Part shown: positions 29,901 through 40,663 of the stretch, piece by piece
How positions within the stretch are numbered: the stretch's first letter is position 1
Layout: each line of letters starts with the position of its first letter
NCBI GenBank assembly: GCA_014843695.1
Contig: CM026397.1
Span: 48,132,105-48,196,104, forward strand
DNA from: Archivesica marissinica
Taxonomy: Eukaryota > Mollusca > Bivalvia > Venerida > Vesicomyidae
DNA length: 64,000 nucleotides
Direction of reading: 5' to 3'
The notes under the pieces: model-generated
Told to the model about the DNA's origin: nothing
Database searches by the model: none
The model's input: the letters and a program-made list of their open reading frames with translations, nothing else
Translations under genes and position numbers: made by a program

Positions 29901-31143
29901 GGCTGTTTGTGGATGAAGACCCGCGGTGGCTGTTTGTGGATGAAGACCCGCGGTGGCTGTTTGTGGAGGAAGACCCGCGGTGGCTGTTTGTGGATGAAGA
30001 CACACGGTGACTGTTTTTGGAGGAAGACCCGCGGTGGCTGTGTGTGGAGGAAGACCCGCGGTGGCTGTTTTTGGAGGAAGACCCGCGGTGGCTGTTTGTG
30101 GATGAAGACCCGCGGTGGCTGTTTGTGGAGGAAGACCCGCGGTGACTGTTTGTGGATGAAGACACACGGTGACTGTTTGTGGATGAAGACCCGCGGTGGC
30201 TGTTTTTGGAGGAAGACCCGCTGTGGCAGTTTGTGGAGGAAGACCCCGGTGGCTGTTTGTAGAGGAAGACACGGGGTGACTGTGACTGTTTGTAGAGGAA
30301 GACTCGCGGTGACTGTGACTGTTTGTAGAGGAAGACTCGCGGTGACTGTGACTGTTTGTAGAGGAAGACTCGCGGTGACTGTTTGTGGAGGAAGACCCGC
30401 GGTGTCTGTGGCAGTTTGTGGAGGATAAAAGGCGGTGACTGTGGCTGTTTGTAGAGGAAGACCCGCGGTGACTGTGGCTGTTTGTAGAGGAAGACCCGCG
30501 GTGACTGTGGCAGTTTGTAGAGGAAGACCCGCGGTGACTGTGGCAGTTTGTAGAGGAAGAACCGCGGTGACTGTGGCTGTTTGTAGAGGAAGACCCGCGG
30601 TGACTGTGGCTGTTTGTAGAGGAAGACCCGCGGTGACTGTGGCAGTTTGTAGATGAAGACCCGCGGTGACTGTGGCAGTTTGTAGAGGAAGACCCGCGGT
30701 GACTGTGGCAGTTTGTGGAGGAAGACCCGCTGTGGCTGTTTATAGAGGAAGACACGTGGTGACTGTATGTGGAGGAAGACACGCGGTGACTGTATGTGGA
30801 GGAAGACACGCGGTGGCTGTATGTGGAGGAAGACACGCGGTGACTGTATGTGGAGGAAGACACGCGGTGGCTGTTTGTGGAGGAAGACACGCGGTGACTG
30901 TTTGTGGAGGAAGACCCGCGGTGTCTGTGGCTGTTTGTGGAGGAAGACCCGCTGTGGCTGTTTGTAGAGGAAGAGCCGCGGTGACTGTGGCAGTTTGTGG
31001 AGGAAGACCCGCGGTGTCTGTGGCTGTTTGTGGAGGAAGACACGCTGTGACTGTGGCTGTTTGTGGAGGAAGACCCGCGGTGACTGTGGCTGTTTGTGGA
31101 GGAAAACCCGCGGTGACTGTTTGTGGAGGAAGTTCCGCGGTGA
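26990..31143. repeat. 27/33-bp minisatellite, 4.15 kb
   Basis: Units are GTGACTGTTTGTGGAGGAAG plus ACCCGCG (27 bp), or the same with an extra six bases (GTGACTGTGGCTG..., 33 bp). Variant positions (CACGCG/CCCGCG, GGAGG/GTAGAGG/GGATG) form long patterns. A block of about 1.4 kb at 27.5-28.7 kb recurs nearly unchanged 1585 bases downstream (for example 28017 and 29602; 28108 and 29693), with a 108-base insertion near its end. Long open frames (up to 1422 codons on the minus strand) exist in all three minus frames and survive single-base indels, so they reflect absence of stop codons in the unit. Confidence 0.97.
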
Positions 31144-31263
31144 CAAGTGACATGGGAGACATTTTTCAAAAGACGAAGTTAATTATATCATCTGTCGAAT
31201 ATCTCTTGATGATAGATTGAGTTATATAAATTGTGTTAATTATACATTACAGAAAAAACACAC

Positions 31264-33356
31264 ATTATTATTATATACCAAACTTATATAGCGCTCTTTT
31301 CATTTAAAAATAAAACGTTCAAAAGCGCTTTACAGCCTAAAATATCACAACTATTGATAAAAACTTCCACATACAATGAGATAAAACAAGACAAAATTAG
31401 CAAACACAATTACAATGGATTCTAAATATGCTATAAAATATTAGGATCTAAAATTATAACAATTAAAATATAGGTAATAATTAAATAAAATGTGTTCATT
31501 TGCAGTCTTAATCCTGATTGAGCACAGATACAGTTCGATATTTATGTTCCATATGAACATTTAAAAAGGTGTGTCTTCAAAGCCTTTTTGAAAGAACACA
31601 ATGTTGTTGCACTTCTAAGATTTGATGGAAGAGAATTCCAAAGTTTTGGGGCAGCAGTCATGAAACTTCTATCTCCGTATGTGACAGTCCGACTTCTTGG
31701 TAACACAAGAGTAGCTGCTTCATATTTAGACCGTAAGTCTCTCCTTGGTATATAAACCTCAAGCAAGTTTCTCATATAAATCGGTGCTTCTCCATTCAAT
31801 GCTTTATATGTGTGAGTCAGTATTTTATACTTTATTCTTTCTTGAACTGGTAGCCAATGAAGTTCTTTTAGAATGGGCGTTACATGACTGAAACGGGATG
31901 TTCTGGTTATGATGCGAGCTGCTGTGTTTTGAACAGTTTGTAATTTATTGGAAGTGTATTTTGGCACGCCGTACAACAGTGAATTACAGTAGTCGAGCCT
32001 GGATGTAATGAGTGAGTTTATGAGAGTTTTCGTGGCTTCTGTTGTTAAATACTGCCGAATGTGTCCAATCCGCCGGATCTGCGCATAACATGATTTTGTC
32101 ACAGAATTTACATGTTTGTCCATATCCATTCTTGAGTCTAGGAAAGCTCCTAGATTTCTCACACATGTTGATGGTTCTGTATTTGAGTCTCCTACTTTCA
32201 CATTTATGTTTTCAATGTGTTGCAAATTTCGCTGACTAGAAAACATAATCATTTCAGTTTTATCAGTATTGAGTTTTAACATATTGGCATTCATCCAAGC
32301 AACAATGTCTTGTAGACAGTTTTCCACTCGAAGTAGTGTCTCTGCTTGTGAAGCTTGAACGCTTGGTTTGAATGAAAGGTAAAGCTGGGAATCGTCAGCA
32401 TAAAAGTGATGGTTCAGTCCATGGTGTTTACAAATGGCTCCTACAGGCTTGGTATACATAGTGTAAAATTTCGGGCCTAAAACAGACCCCTGTGGAACAC
32501 TGAAATTCATGAGCACTGAGTTGGATAGTTTTCCATCGATACATACTGCTTGATAACGGTCGGTAAGATAAGATGATATCCATTGGAGAGGTTTTCCAGT
32601 AATTCCAAAATGAAATTCGAGACGCTGTAAAAGTGTTCTATGGTCGATGGTATCAAATGCAGCAGATAGGTCCAAAAGCACAAGGATTGTAGCATTGTTC
32701 TGGTCCAGAGATTGGAGTATATCGTTTTGGACTTTCAGTAAGGCAGTTTCTGTGGAATGAAACTTCCTGTACGCAGACTGATGTACCTCGTGTAAGTTAT
32801 TACTTGTCAAATGTTCATCAATTCGACTATTTACTACTTTTTCCAGAATCTTCGAGACATAAGGCAGGTTTGACACGGGCCTGTAGTTCTTCAAAGTGTT
32901 TTGATCAAGGCTTGGTTGTTTCAGCAAAGGTCTTACCCGGGAGATTTTGAATGACTTTGGTACATTGCCTGTTTCCAATGAAATATTTACAATTTGTGTC
33001 ACTATTGGTAGGATTTCACTAAGACAAGATTTCAGTAGCCATGTCGGAATTGGATCAATTTCACAGGATTTATTTGGCCCTTTTTTAATGAACTGTTCGA
33101 CTTCTTTCTCATGTGATGGACAGAAATTGTTCAAGCAGCTTATGTGAGGGAGTTTCTCTGTTTCAATGTTCAATGGACCCAGTTCCGACTGGGAGTTTGA
33201 AGATATGTCATTTCTAATGCCTTCCACCTTAGAAATGAAGAAGTCACTGAATTCCTGTGCTAGTTCATTGGGATTTTTGCCTGATGGAAGCGCTATTTCA
33301 CTATCGCCTTCAAGCAGGTGTTTAGTGATTTTGAACATGCTTTTTTGATCACACAT
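31264..33356 (-). mobile_element. CR1/L2-like LINE, 5'-truncated
   Basis: Minus strand: the 5' break at 33356 lies directly upstream of the reverse transcriptase region, so the endonuclease is absent. The reading frame ends at 31542, followed by about 280 bases of 3' UTR with GGCTGTAAAGCGCTTTTGAA, AGCGCTATATAAGTTTGG and a short (TAA)n-like end near 31264, the style of L2/CR1 tails. It lies between two large arrays. Confidence 0.88.
31542..33356 (-). CDS. LINE reverse transcriptase ORF2 (partial, intact frame)
   Basis: A 604-residue uninterrupted frame encoding the C-terminal part of a non-LTR retrotransposon polyprotein, which would copy LINE RNA into DNA at the insertion site. RT motifs are visible in order: NYRPVSNLPYVSKILEK at 157-173, HQSAYRKFHSTETALL at 192-207, LDLSAAFDTIDH at 228-239, PQGSVLGP at 288-295, and the catalytic FYADDSQLY at 318-326. 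The thumb and C-terminal region follow, with NLGAFLD, SRLDYCNSLLYG (452-463), ELHWLPVQERIKYK and APKLWNSLP near 569-577, a combination typical of CR1/L2/Rex-type elements. The apurinic endonuclease normally preceding it is missing, so this copy cannot mobilise itself. The first methionine is only the first in the surviving frame. The intact frame of 1.8 kb suggests recent insertion. Confidence 0.93.
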   Translation of the reverse strand: MCDQKSMFKITKHLLEGDSEIALPSGKNPNELAQEFSDFFISKVEGIRNDISSNSQSELGPLNIETEKLPHISCLNNFCPSHEKEVEQFIKKGPNKSCEIDPIPTWLLKSCLSEILPIVTQIVNISLETGNVPKSFKISRVRPLLKQPSLDQNTLKNYRPVSNLPYVSKILEKVVNSRIDEHLTSNNLHEVHQSAYRKFHSTETALLKVQNDILQSLDQNNATILVLLDLSAAFDTIDHRTLLQRLEFHFGITGKPLQWISSYLTDRYQAVCIDGKLSNSVLMNFSVPQGSVLGPKFYTMYTKPVGAICKHHGLNHHFYADDSQLYLSFKPSVQASQAETLLRVENCLQDIVAWMNANMLKLNTDKTEMIMFSSQRNLQHIENINVKVGDSNTEPSTCVRNLGAFLDSRMDMDKHVNSVTKSCYAQIRRIGHIRQYLTTEATKTLINSLITSRLDYCNSLLYGVPKYTSNKLQTVQNTAARIITRTSRFSHVTPILKELHWLPVQERIKYKILTHTYKALNGEAPIYMRNLLEVYIPRRDLRSKYEAATLVLPRSRTVTYGDRSFMTAAPKLWNSLPSNLRSATTLCSFKKALKTHLFKCSYGT

Positions 33357-33504
33357 ATATATTCACTACTCGCACATTGTTCTGATCACGCTATATATAC
33401 GTCAATACTAAGCTTATAGCTTGTGTCTTTGTCCCAGAAGGAGATCTAGAAAAATATACACATGGGGTTTGTTAGCATCCACTCTAATAGCAGGCACAAC
33501 TACA

Positions 33505-34110
33505 TTATATACTAGAGGACATAGAAATAACGCACAACTACATTATACACTAGAGGACATAGAAAACGCACACCTACATTATACACTAGAGGACATAGAA
33601 AACACACACCTACATTATATACTAGAGGACATAGAAAACGCACAACTACATTATATACTAGAGGACATAGAAAACGCACAACTACATTATATACTAGAGG
33701 ACATAGAAAACGCACACCTACATTATATACTAGAGGACATAGAAAACGCACACCTACATTATATACTAGAGGACATAGAAAACGCACAATTACATTATAT
33801 ACTAGAGGACATAGAAAACGCACACCTACATTATATACTAGAGGACATAGAAAACGCACACCTACATTATATACTAGAGGACATAGAAAACGCACACCTA
33901 CATTATATACTAGAGGACATAGAAAACGCACACCTACATTATATACTAGAGGACATAGAAAACGCACGCCTACATTATATACTAGAGGACATAGAAAACG
34001 CACACCTACATTATATATTAGAGGACATAGAAAACGCACACCTACATTATATACTAGAGGACATAGAAAACGCACAACTACATTATACACTAGAGGACAT
34101 ACATGAAAAC
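33505..34110 (+). repeat. Compound satellite, A array: 36-bp unit, about 17 copies
   Basis: Unit CTACATTATATACTAGAGGA plus CATAGAAAACGCACAC. 36 is divisible by three, giving open frames on both strands (12-residue repeat, 253 codons at 33421-34182) that I do not consider a gene. It begins about 150 bases from the truncated end of the LINE. Confidence 0.97.
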
Positions 34111-34200
34111 GAAACACGAAGGATTCCATCAAAGATATATCACATAGTTATTACAAAACTAAAAATATACCAAAATGATTAAAACTATGTATTTATATAG
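34106..34200 (+). repeat. Compound satellite, conserved spacer
   Basis: Single-copy sequence GAAGGATTCCATCAAAGATA, TATCACATAGTTATTAC and TTAAAACTATGTATTTATAT. It aligns with 2115-2224 in reverse. It separates the A array from the B array, whose shared core lies in the opposite orientation. Confidence 0.85.
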
Positions 34201-35962
34201 TTATTGTTTTTCATGTAAAACACACTTATCGGAAGTGTGCGTTTTCTATGTCCTCTAGTATATTTATTGTTTTTCATGTAAAACACACTTATTCGAAGTG
34301 TGCGTTTTCTATGTCCTCTAGTATATTTATTGTTTTTCATGTAAAACACTTATCCGAAGTGTGCGTTTTCTATGTCCTCTAGTATAGTTATTGTTTTTCA
34401 TGTAAAACACACTTATCCGAAGTGTGCGTTTTCTATGTCCTCTAGTATATTTATTGTTTTTCATGTAAAACACACTTATCCGAAGTGTGCGTTTTCTATG
34501 TCCTCTAGTATAGTTATTGTTTTTCATGTAAAACACACTTATCCGAAGTGTGCGTTTTCGATGTCCTCTAGTATAGTTATTGTTTTTCATGTAAAACACA
34601 CTTATCCGAAGTGTGCGTTTTCATGTCCTCTAGTATAGTTATTGTTTTTCATGTAAAACACACTTATCCGAAGTGTGCGTTTTCATGTCCTCTAGTATAT
34701 TATTGTTTGTTTTTCATGTAAAACACACTTATCCGAAGTGTGCGTTTTCTATGTCCTCTAGTATATTTATATAGTATTGTTTTTCATGTAAACACACTTA
34801 TCCGAAGTGTGCGTTTTCTATGTCCTCTAGTATATTTATATAGTATTGTTTTTCATGTAAAACACACTTATCCGAAGTGTGCGTTTTCGATGTCCTCTAG
34901 TATATTTATATAGTATTGTTTTTCATGTAAAACACACTTATCCGAAGTGTGCGTTTTCGATGTCCTCTAGTATATTTATATAGTATTGTTTTTCATGTAA
35001 AACACACTTATCCGAAGTGTGCGTTTTCGATGTCCTCTAGTATATTTATATAGTATTGTTTTTCATGTAAAACACACTTATCCGAAGTGTGCGTTTTCGA
35101 TGTCCTCTAGTATATTTATATAGTATTGTTTTTCATGTAAAACACACTTATCCGAAGTGTGCGTTTTCGATGTCCTCTAGTATATTTATATAGTATTGTT
35201 TTTCATGTAAAACACACTTATCCGAAGTGTGCGTTTTCGATGTCCTCTAGTATATTTATATAGTATTGTTTTTCATGTAAAACACACTTATCCGAAGTGT
35301 GCGTTTTCGATGTCCTCTAGTATATTTATATAGTATTGTTTTTCATGTAAAACACACTTATCCGAAGTGTGCGTTTTCGATGTCCTCTAGTATATTTATA
35401 TAGTATTGTTTTTCATGTAAAACACACTTATCCGAAGTGTGCGTTTTCGATGTCCTCTAGTATATTTATATAGTATTGTTTTTCATGTAAAACACACTTA
35501 TCCGAAGTGTGCGTTTTCGATGTCCTCTAGTATATTTATATAGTATTGTTTTTCATGTAAAACACACTTATCCGAAGTGTGCGTTTTCGATGTCCTCTAG
35601 TATATTTATATAGTATTGTTTTTCATGTAAAACACACTTATCCGAAGTGTGCGTTTTCGATGTCCTCTAGTATATTTATATAGTATTGTTTTTCATGTAC
35701 AAACACACTTATCCGAAGTGTGCGTTTTCGATGTCCTCTAGTATATTTATATAGTATTGTTTTTCATGTACAAACACACTTATCCGAAGTGTGCGTTTTC
35801 TATGTCCTCTACTATATTTATATAGTATTGTTTTTCATGTACAAACACACTTATCCGAAGTGTGCGTTTTCGATGTCCTCTAGTATATTTATATAGTATT
35901 GTTTTTCATGTACAAACACACTTATCCGAAGTGTGCGTTTTCGATGTCCTCTAGTATATTTA
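34190..35962 (+). repeat. Compound satellite, B array: 63-72-bp unit, about 26 copies
   Basis: Unit TTTATATAGTATTGTTTTTC, ATGTAAAACACACTTATCCG, AAGTGTGCGTTTTCGATG, TCCTCTAGTATA. The first units lack TATATAG and are shorter; the later ones are uniform at 70 bp. Each unit has the hairpin CACACTT-ATCCG-AAGTGTG, then 15 bases, then CTAG. Confidence 0.97.
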
Positions 35963-36261
35963 AGGATCATAAAGAAATGACAGTTGAGATCTATTATACA
36001 TATATTGTGCTTTATACTTTCTTCCCTTTATTAGAATTACTATTATGCCATTCCTTGAAATGGTTAGCCTTAAGACGATAAACTATTTAAATTATCTTCC
36101 ACTCATTCAAATCCAAATGGTTAGCTAAATGTGTATTCGAAAGTAACACTAATCCGTAGCATCATTTGATGATAAACCTCGCTATAGGAATGTGGTTATT
36201 TTTGGCTGCGTAGTTACGCCGCATAAAACGCCTAACGAACAGCCTCTCGAGACGTTAGAAC
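35963..36261. other. Unassigned DNA
   Basis: Nothing recognised between the two arrays. Confidence 0.4.
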
Positions 36262-39200
36262 CGCATAGAGCACATGACCCATAGAGCACCTGTCCCATAG
36301 AGCACCGTACCTGTCCCATAAAACACCTGTCCCATAAAGCACCTGTCCCATAGAGCACCTGTCCCATAAAGCACCTGTCCCATAGAGCACCTGTACCATA
36401 GAGCACCTGTCCCATAGAGCATCGTACCTGTCCCATAAAGCACCTGTCCCATAGAGCACCTGTCCCATAGAACACATGACCCATAGAGCACCTGTCCCAT
36501 AGAGCACCTGTCCCATAGAACACATGACCCATAGAGCACCTGTCCCATAGAGCACCTGTCCCATAGAGCACATGACCCATAGAGCACCTATCCCATAGTG
36601 CACCTGTCCCATAGAGCATCGTACCTGTCCCATAAAGCACCTGTCCCATAAAGCACATGTCCCATAGAGCACCTGTCCCATAGAGCATCGGACCTGTCCC
36701 ATAAAGCACCTGTCCCATAGAGCATCGTACCTGTCCCATAGAGCACCTGACCCATAGAACACATGTTCCATAGAGCACCTGTCCCATAGAACACATGTCC
36801 CATAGAGCACCTGTCCCATAGAGCACCTGTCCCATAAAGCACCTGTCCCATAGAGCACCTCACATGTCCCATAGAGCACCTGTCCCATAGAGCACCTCAC
36901 ATGTCCCATAAAGCAACCGTCCTATAGAGCACCGCACATATCCCATAAAGCACCTGTCCCATAGAGCACCGTACCTGTCCCATAACGCACCTGTCCCATA
37001 GAGCACCGCACATATCCCATAAAGCACCCGTCCTATAGAGCACCGCACATATCCCATAAAGCACCGCACATATCCCATAAAGCACCCGTCCTATAGAGCA
37101 CCACACATATCCCATAAAGCACCCGTCCTATAGAGCACCACACATATCCCATAAAGCACCCGTCCTATAGAGCACCTCACATGTCCCATAAAGCACCTGT
37201 CCCATAGAGCACCTGTCCCATAGAGCACCGCACATATCCCATAGAGCACCTGTCCCATAGAGCACCGCACATATCCCATAAAGCACCTGTCCCATAGAGC
37301 ACCTCACATGTCCCATAAAGCACCTGTCCCATAGAGCACCTCACATGTCCCATAAGCACCTGTCCCATAGAGCACCTGCATGTCCCATAGAGCACCGCAT
37401 ATCCCATAAAGCACCTGTCCCATAGAGCACCTCACATGTCCCATAAAGCACCTGTCCCATAGAGCAACTCACATGTCCCATAACGCACCTGTCCCATAGA
37501 GCACCTCATATGTCCCATAACGCACCTGTCCCATAGAGCACCTCACATGTCCCATAGAGCACCTGTCCCATAGAGCACTTGACCCATAGAGCACCTGTCC
37601 CATAGAGCACCTGTCCCATAGAGCACCTGTCCCATAGAGCATCTGTTCCATAAAGCACCTGTCCCATAGAGCACCTGCCCCATAGAACACATATCCCATA
37701 GAGCACCTGTCCCATAGAGCACCTGTCCCATAGAGCACCTGTCCCATAGAGCATCGTACCTGTCCCATAGAGCACCTGTCCCATAGAGCACCTGTCCCAT
37801 AGAGCACCTGTCCCATAGAGCACCTGTCCCATAGAGCACCTGTCCCATAGAGCACCTGTCCCATAAAGCACCTGTCCCATAGAGCACCTGTCCCATAGAG
37901 CACCTGTCCCATAGAGCACCTGTCCCATAGAGCATCGTACCTGTCCCATAAAGCACCTGTCCCATAGAGCACCTGTCCCATAGAGCACCTGTCCCATAGA
38001 GCATCGTACCTGTCCCATAGAGCATCGTACCTGTCCCATAGAGCATCGTACCTGTCCCATAGAGCACCGTACCTGTCCCATAGAGCACCGTACCTGTCCC
38101 ATAGAGCACCGTACCTGTTCCATAGAGCACCGTACCTGTCCCATAGAGCACCGCACCTGTCCCATAGAGCACCGTACCTGTCCCATAGAGCACCGTACCT
38201 GTTCCATAGAGCACCTGTCCCATAGAGCACCGTACCTGTCCCATAGAGCACCTGTCCCATAGAGCACCGCACCTGTCCCATAGAGCACCTGTCCCATAGA
38301 GCATCGTACCTGTCCCATAGAGCACCGTACCTGTCCCATAGAGCATCGTACCTGTCCCATAGAGCACCGTACCTGTCCCATAGAGCATTGTACCTGTCCC
38401 ATAGAGCACCGTACCTGTCCCATAGAGCACCGTACCTGTTCCATAGAGCACCGTACTGTTCCATAGAGCACCTGTCCCATAGAGCACCGTACCTGTCCCA
38501 TAGAGCACCATACCTGTCCCATAGAGCACCGTACCTGTTCCATATAGCACCGTACCTGTCCCATAGAGCACCGTACCTGTACCATAGAGCACCTGTCCCA
38601 TAGAGCACCGTACCTGCTCCATAGAGCACCATACCTGTTCCATAGAGCACCGTACCTGTCCCATAGAGCACCGCACATGTCCCATAGAGCACCATACCTG
38701 TTCCATAGAGCACCGTACCTGTCCCATATATCACAATACCTGTTCCATAGAGTACCGCACATGTCCCATAGAGCACCATACCTGTTCCATAGAGCACCGT
38801 ACATGTCCCATAGTCCCATAGAGCACCATACCTGTTCCATAGAGCACCATACCTGTTCCATAGAGCACCGTACCTGTCCCATAGAGCACCTGTCCCATAG
38901 AGCACCGCACATGTCCCATAGAGCACCATACCTGTCCCATAGAGCACCGTACCTGTCCCATAGAGCACCTGCCCCATATAGCACCGTACCTGTCCCATAG
39001 AGCACCTGTCCCATAGAGCACCGCACATGTCCCATAGAGCACCATACCTGTTCCATAGGAGCACCGTACATGTCCCATAAAACACCTGTGCCATAGAGCA
39101 CCATACCTGTTCCATAGAGCACCATACCTGTTCCATAGAGCACCGTACCTGTCCCATAGAGCACCGTACCTGTCCCATAGAGCACCTGTCCCATAGAGCA

Positions 39201-39328
39201 CCGTACCTGTCCCATAGAGCACCTGTCCCATAGAGCACCGTACCTGTTCCATAGAGCACCTGTCCCATAGAGCACCTGTCCCATAGAGCACCGTACCTGT
39301 TCCATAGAGCACCTGTCCCATATTGTTC
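36262..39328. repeat. 16/21-bp minisatellite, 3.07 kb
   Basis: Two alternating units: CACCTGTCCCATAGAG (16 bp) and CACCGTACCTGTCCCATAGA plus G (21 bp; also with CATCGTACC or CACCGCACATG). The 36.9-37.5 kb part is mostly a 37-bp 16+21 composite. The right half is richer in 21-bp units. Many minus frames are open for up to 599 codons (LYGTG, ALWDR, CSMGQ repeats), again a stop-free-unit effect. Confidence 0.97.
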
Positions 39329-39728
39329 ACATGGACCTCAATACATGTCTCAATGCGTCAATATTCCTGTACGTCTCGACGCATCGGCGACGTCCTGATT
39401 CTCCTACATTTGTTAAATCTGGTCATTTTCCACGTGGGACAATCAGAATGTTCTTACAGGTAATATCATTGCCTATGGTTATTTTGAAGTATGGTCTGTT
39501 TCCAATTTCAAGTTGTAGATACAGGATTAAAATCAACTTCCATTGATGCTCTATAAGTCAATTGGCTTTACTAATCATCAAAAAACTGTAGATAATTGGA
39601 TTATATAACACACTAAAACTTATAATAACACAATTGTATGCCCCTTTAATTTTTGTTATCGATATATGTATTTGATTTATATTTACATATATACAAGTAT
39701 AACCGGCAGACAACGTTATTTTATTGAA
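39329..39728. other. Unassigned DNA
   Basis: Nothing recognised. Confidence 0.4.
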
Positions 39729-39818
39729 AATAGACTATAGCCTGAAATCTGCAATATCCAGTTACCTGTAAAAATAGACTATAGCCTGAAATCTGCAATA
39801 TCCAGTTACCTGTAAAAA
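39729..39818. repeat. 44-bp tandem duplication
   Basis: TAGACTATAGCCTGAAATCT plus 24 more bases, starting at 39731 and 39775; the copies look identical. Confidence 0.93.
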
Positions 39819-39928
39819 TCAAGTGTAGAACAATCAGGATTAAACTCCCGCATTGTCGCCCCTGTTTTCAATTACTAATACATATGTAAAGGTGTGTATA
39901 TTAACCCAATATGTGAAGTGATATGTAG

Positions 39929-40006
39929 GCAGCCCGGTTAGCTCAGTCGCTAGCGCAAGCGCCCTGTAAGCGAGAGGTCTCGGGTTCGAGTCCCGGACTT
40001 GCTGCA
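39929..40006 (+). mobile_element. tRNA-Tyr-like repeat, copy 1
   Basis: GCAGCCCGGTTAGCTCAGTC (A box), loop CTGTAAG (GTA anticodon if T33 is kept), GGGTTCGAGTCCCGG (B box), and an end in CTTGCTGC that pairs with five of seven acceptor bases. The anticodon stem pairs poorly. A second copy lies 252 bases downstream with the same 5' flank, so these are SINE heads or tRNA pseudogenes in a tandem duplication, not working tRNA genes. Confidence 0.7.
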
Positions 40007-40180
40007 TGTTTATATGACCTGGGCTACACATTTCACACGTTTGAAAACGTTACATTATAAACTCCGAGAAATATTTCACAATGTATCTCTATCCCTATGG
40101 AAATTCATGGAAGAATTCCAATTTAGTGAGGGAGTATGTAACGGTATGTATATTAACCCAATATGTGAGGTGATATGTAG

Positions 40181-40255
40181 GCAGCCCGGTTAGCTCAGTC
40201 GGTAGAACAATCGCCCATGTAAGCGAGAGGTGGTTCGAGTCCCTGACTGGCTGCA
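40181..40255 (+). mobile_element. tRNA-Tyr-like repeat, copy 2
   Basis: Same family as 39929 with small indels (CCCATGTAAG in the anticodon loop; GGTGGTTCGAGTCCC B box). The downstream ACCTGTGTTACACAT resembles ACCTGGGCTACACAT after copy 1, which supports a body beyond the tRNA head. Confidence 0.7.
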
Positions 40256-40534
40256 TGTTTTTCTCACCTGTGTTACACATATTACTACGCCACACGGATG
40301 CACTTTGCTGATTTCCTTGAGATATAATATGACTCGAAGCAGAATAGTGTTTTCAAATTTATGCTTGTTGTTTCTGTGGTAATATAACACACGTGATATT
40401 GCACTCCTGACGAACGTTTAGGAATGTTGCTATTAATCTCGCCAAAAGTTTCGCTTAATACTAAAATTCCATAATGCGTTTATTGATTTGATGATTTCGT
40501 AGCTTATTTGAGATTGTTATTTCTTATGATGACA

Positions 40535-40663
40535 GACGGGTCGGTAGTCCAGTGGTTAATACGTCTGAAAGACTGTTAATTGTATTAGGGTCAGACGGGG
40601 GATCGAACCTGCGATCCCTGGATTACCAGTCCAGCGTGTTACCACTGGACTACAGATACGTTT
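40535..40663. mobile_element. SINE A heads in head-to-head palindrome
   Basis: A plus-strand head fragment (CAGACGGGTCGGTAGTCCAG, TGGTTAATACG) at 40535-40562 switches to a minus-strand SINE A piece (GAAAGACTGTTAATTG, TCAGACGGGGGATCGAACC, GGATTACCAGTCCAGCGTG, ACTACAGATACG) ending at about 40661. Both 5' ends point outward. Confidence 0.88.

Noticed and set aside
26901..31169. Minus-strand open frame of 1422 codons (Ser/His/Thr-rich) as a mucin-like gene
   Set aside because: All three minus frames are open over the array, frameshifting indels are tolerated, and there is no signal peptide or non-repeat domain at either end.
33421..34182. 253-codon plus frame over the 36-bp array starting with a non-repeat segment (MCLCPRRRSRK)
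   Set aside because: The short leader has no recognisable motif, the reverse strand is equally open, and the minimal copy of the element at 2 kb keeps no frame.
36232..39330. Minus-strand frames of about 600 codons with LYGTGALWDR repeats
   Set aside because: Consequence of a stop-free 16/21-bp unit read in all frames; no unique sequence of coding character attached.
39929..40255. Two functional tRNA genes
   Set aside because: Acceptor and anticodon stems do not pair properly and the copies carry indels in conserved positions.
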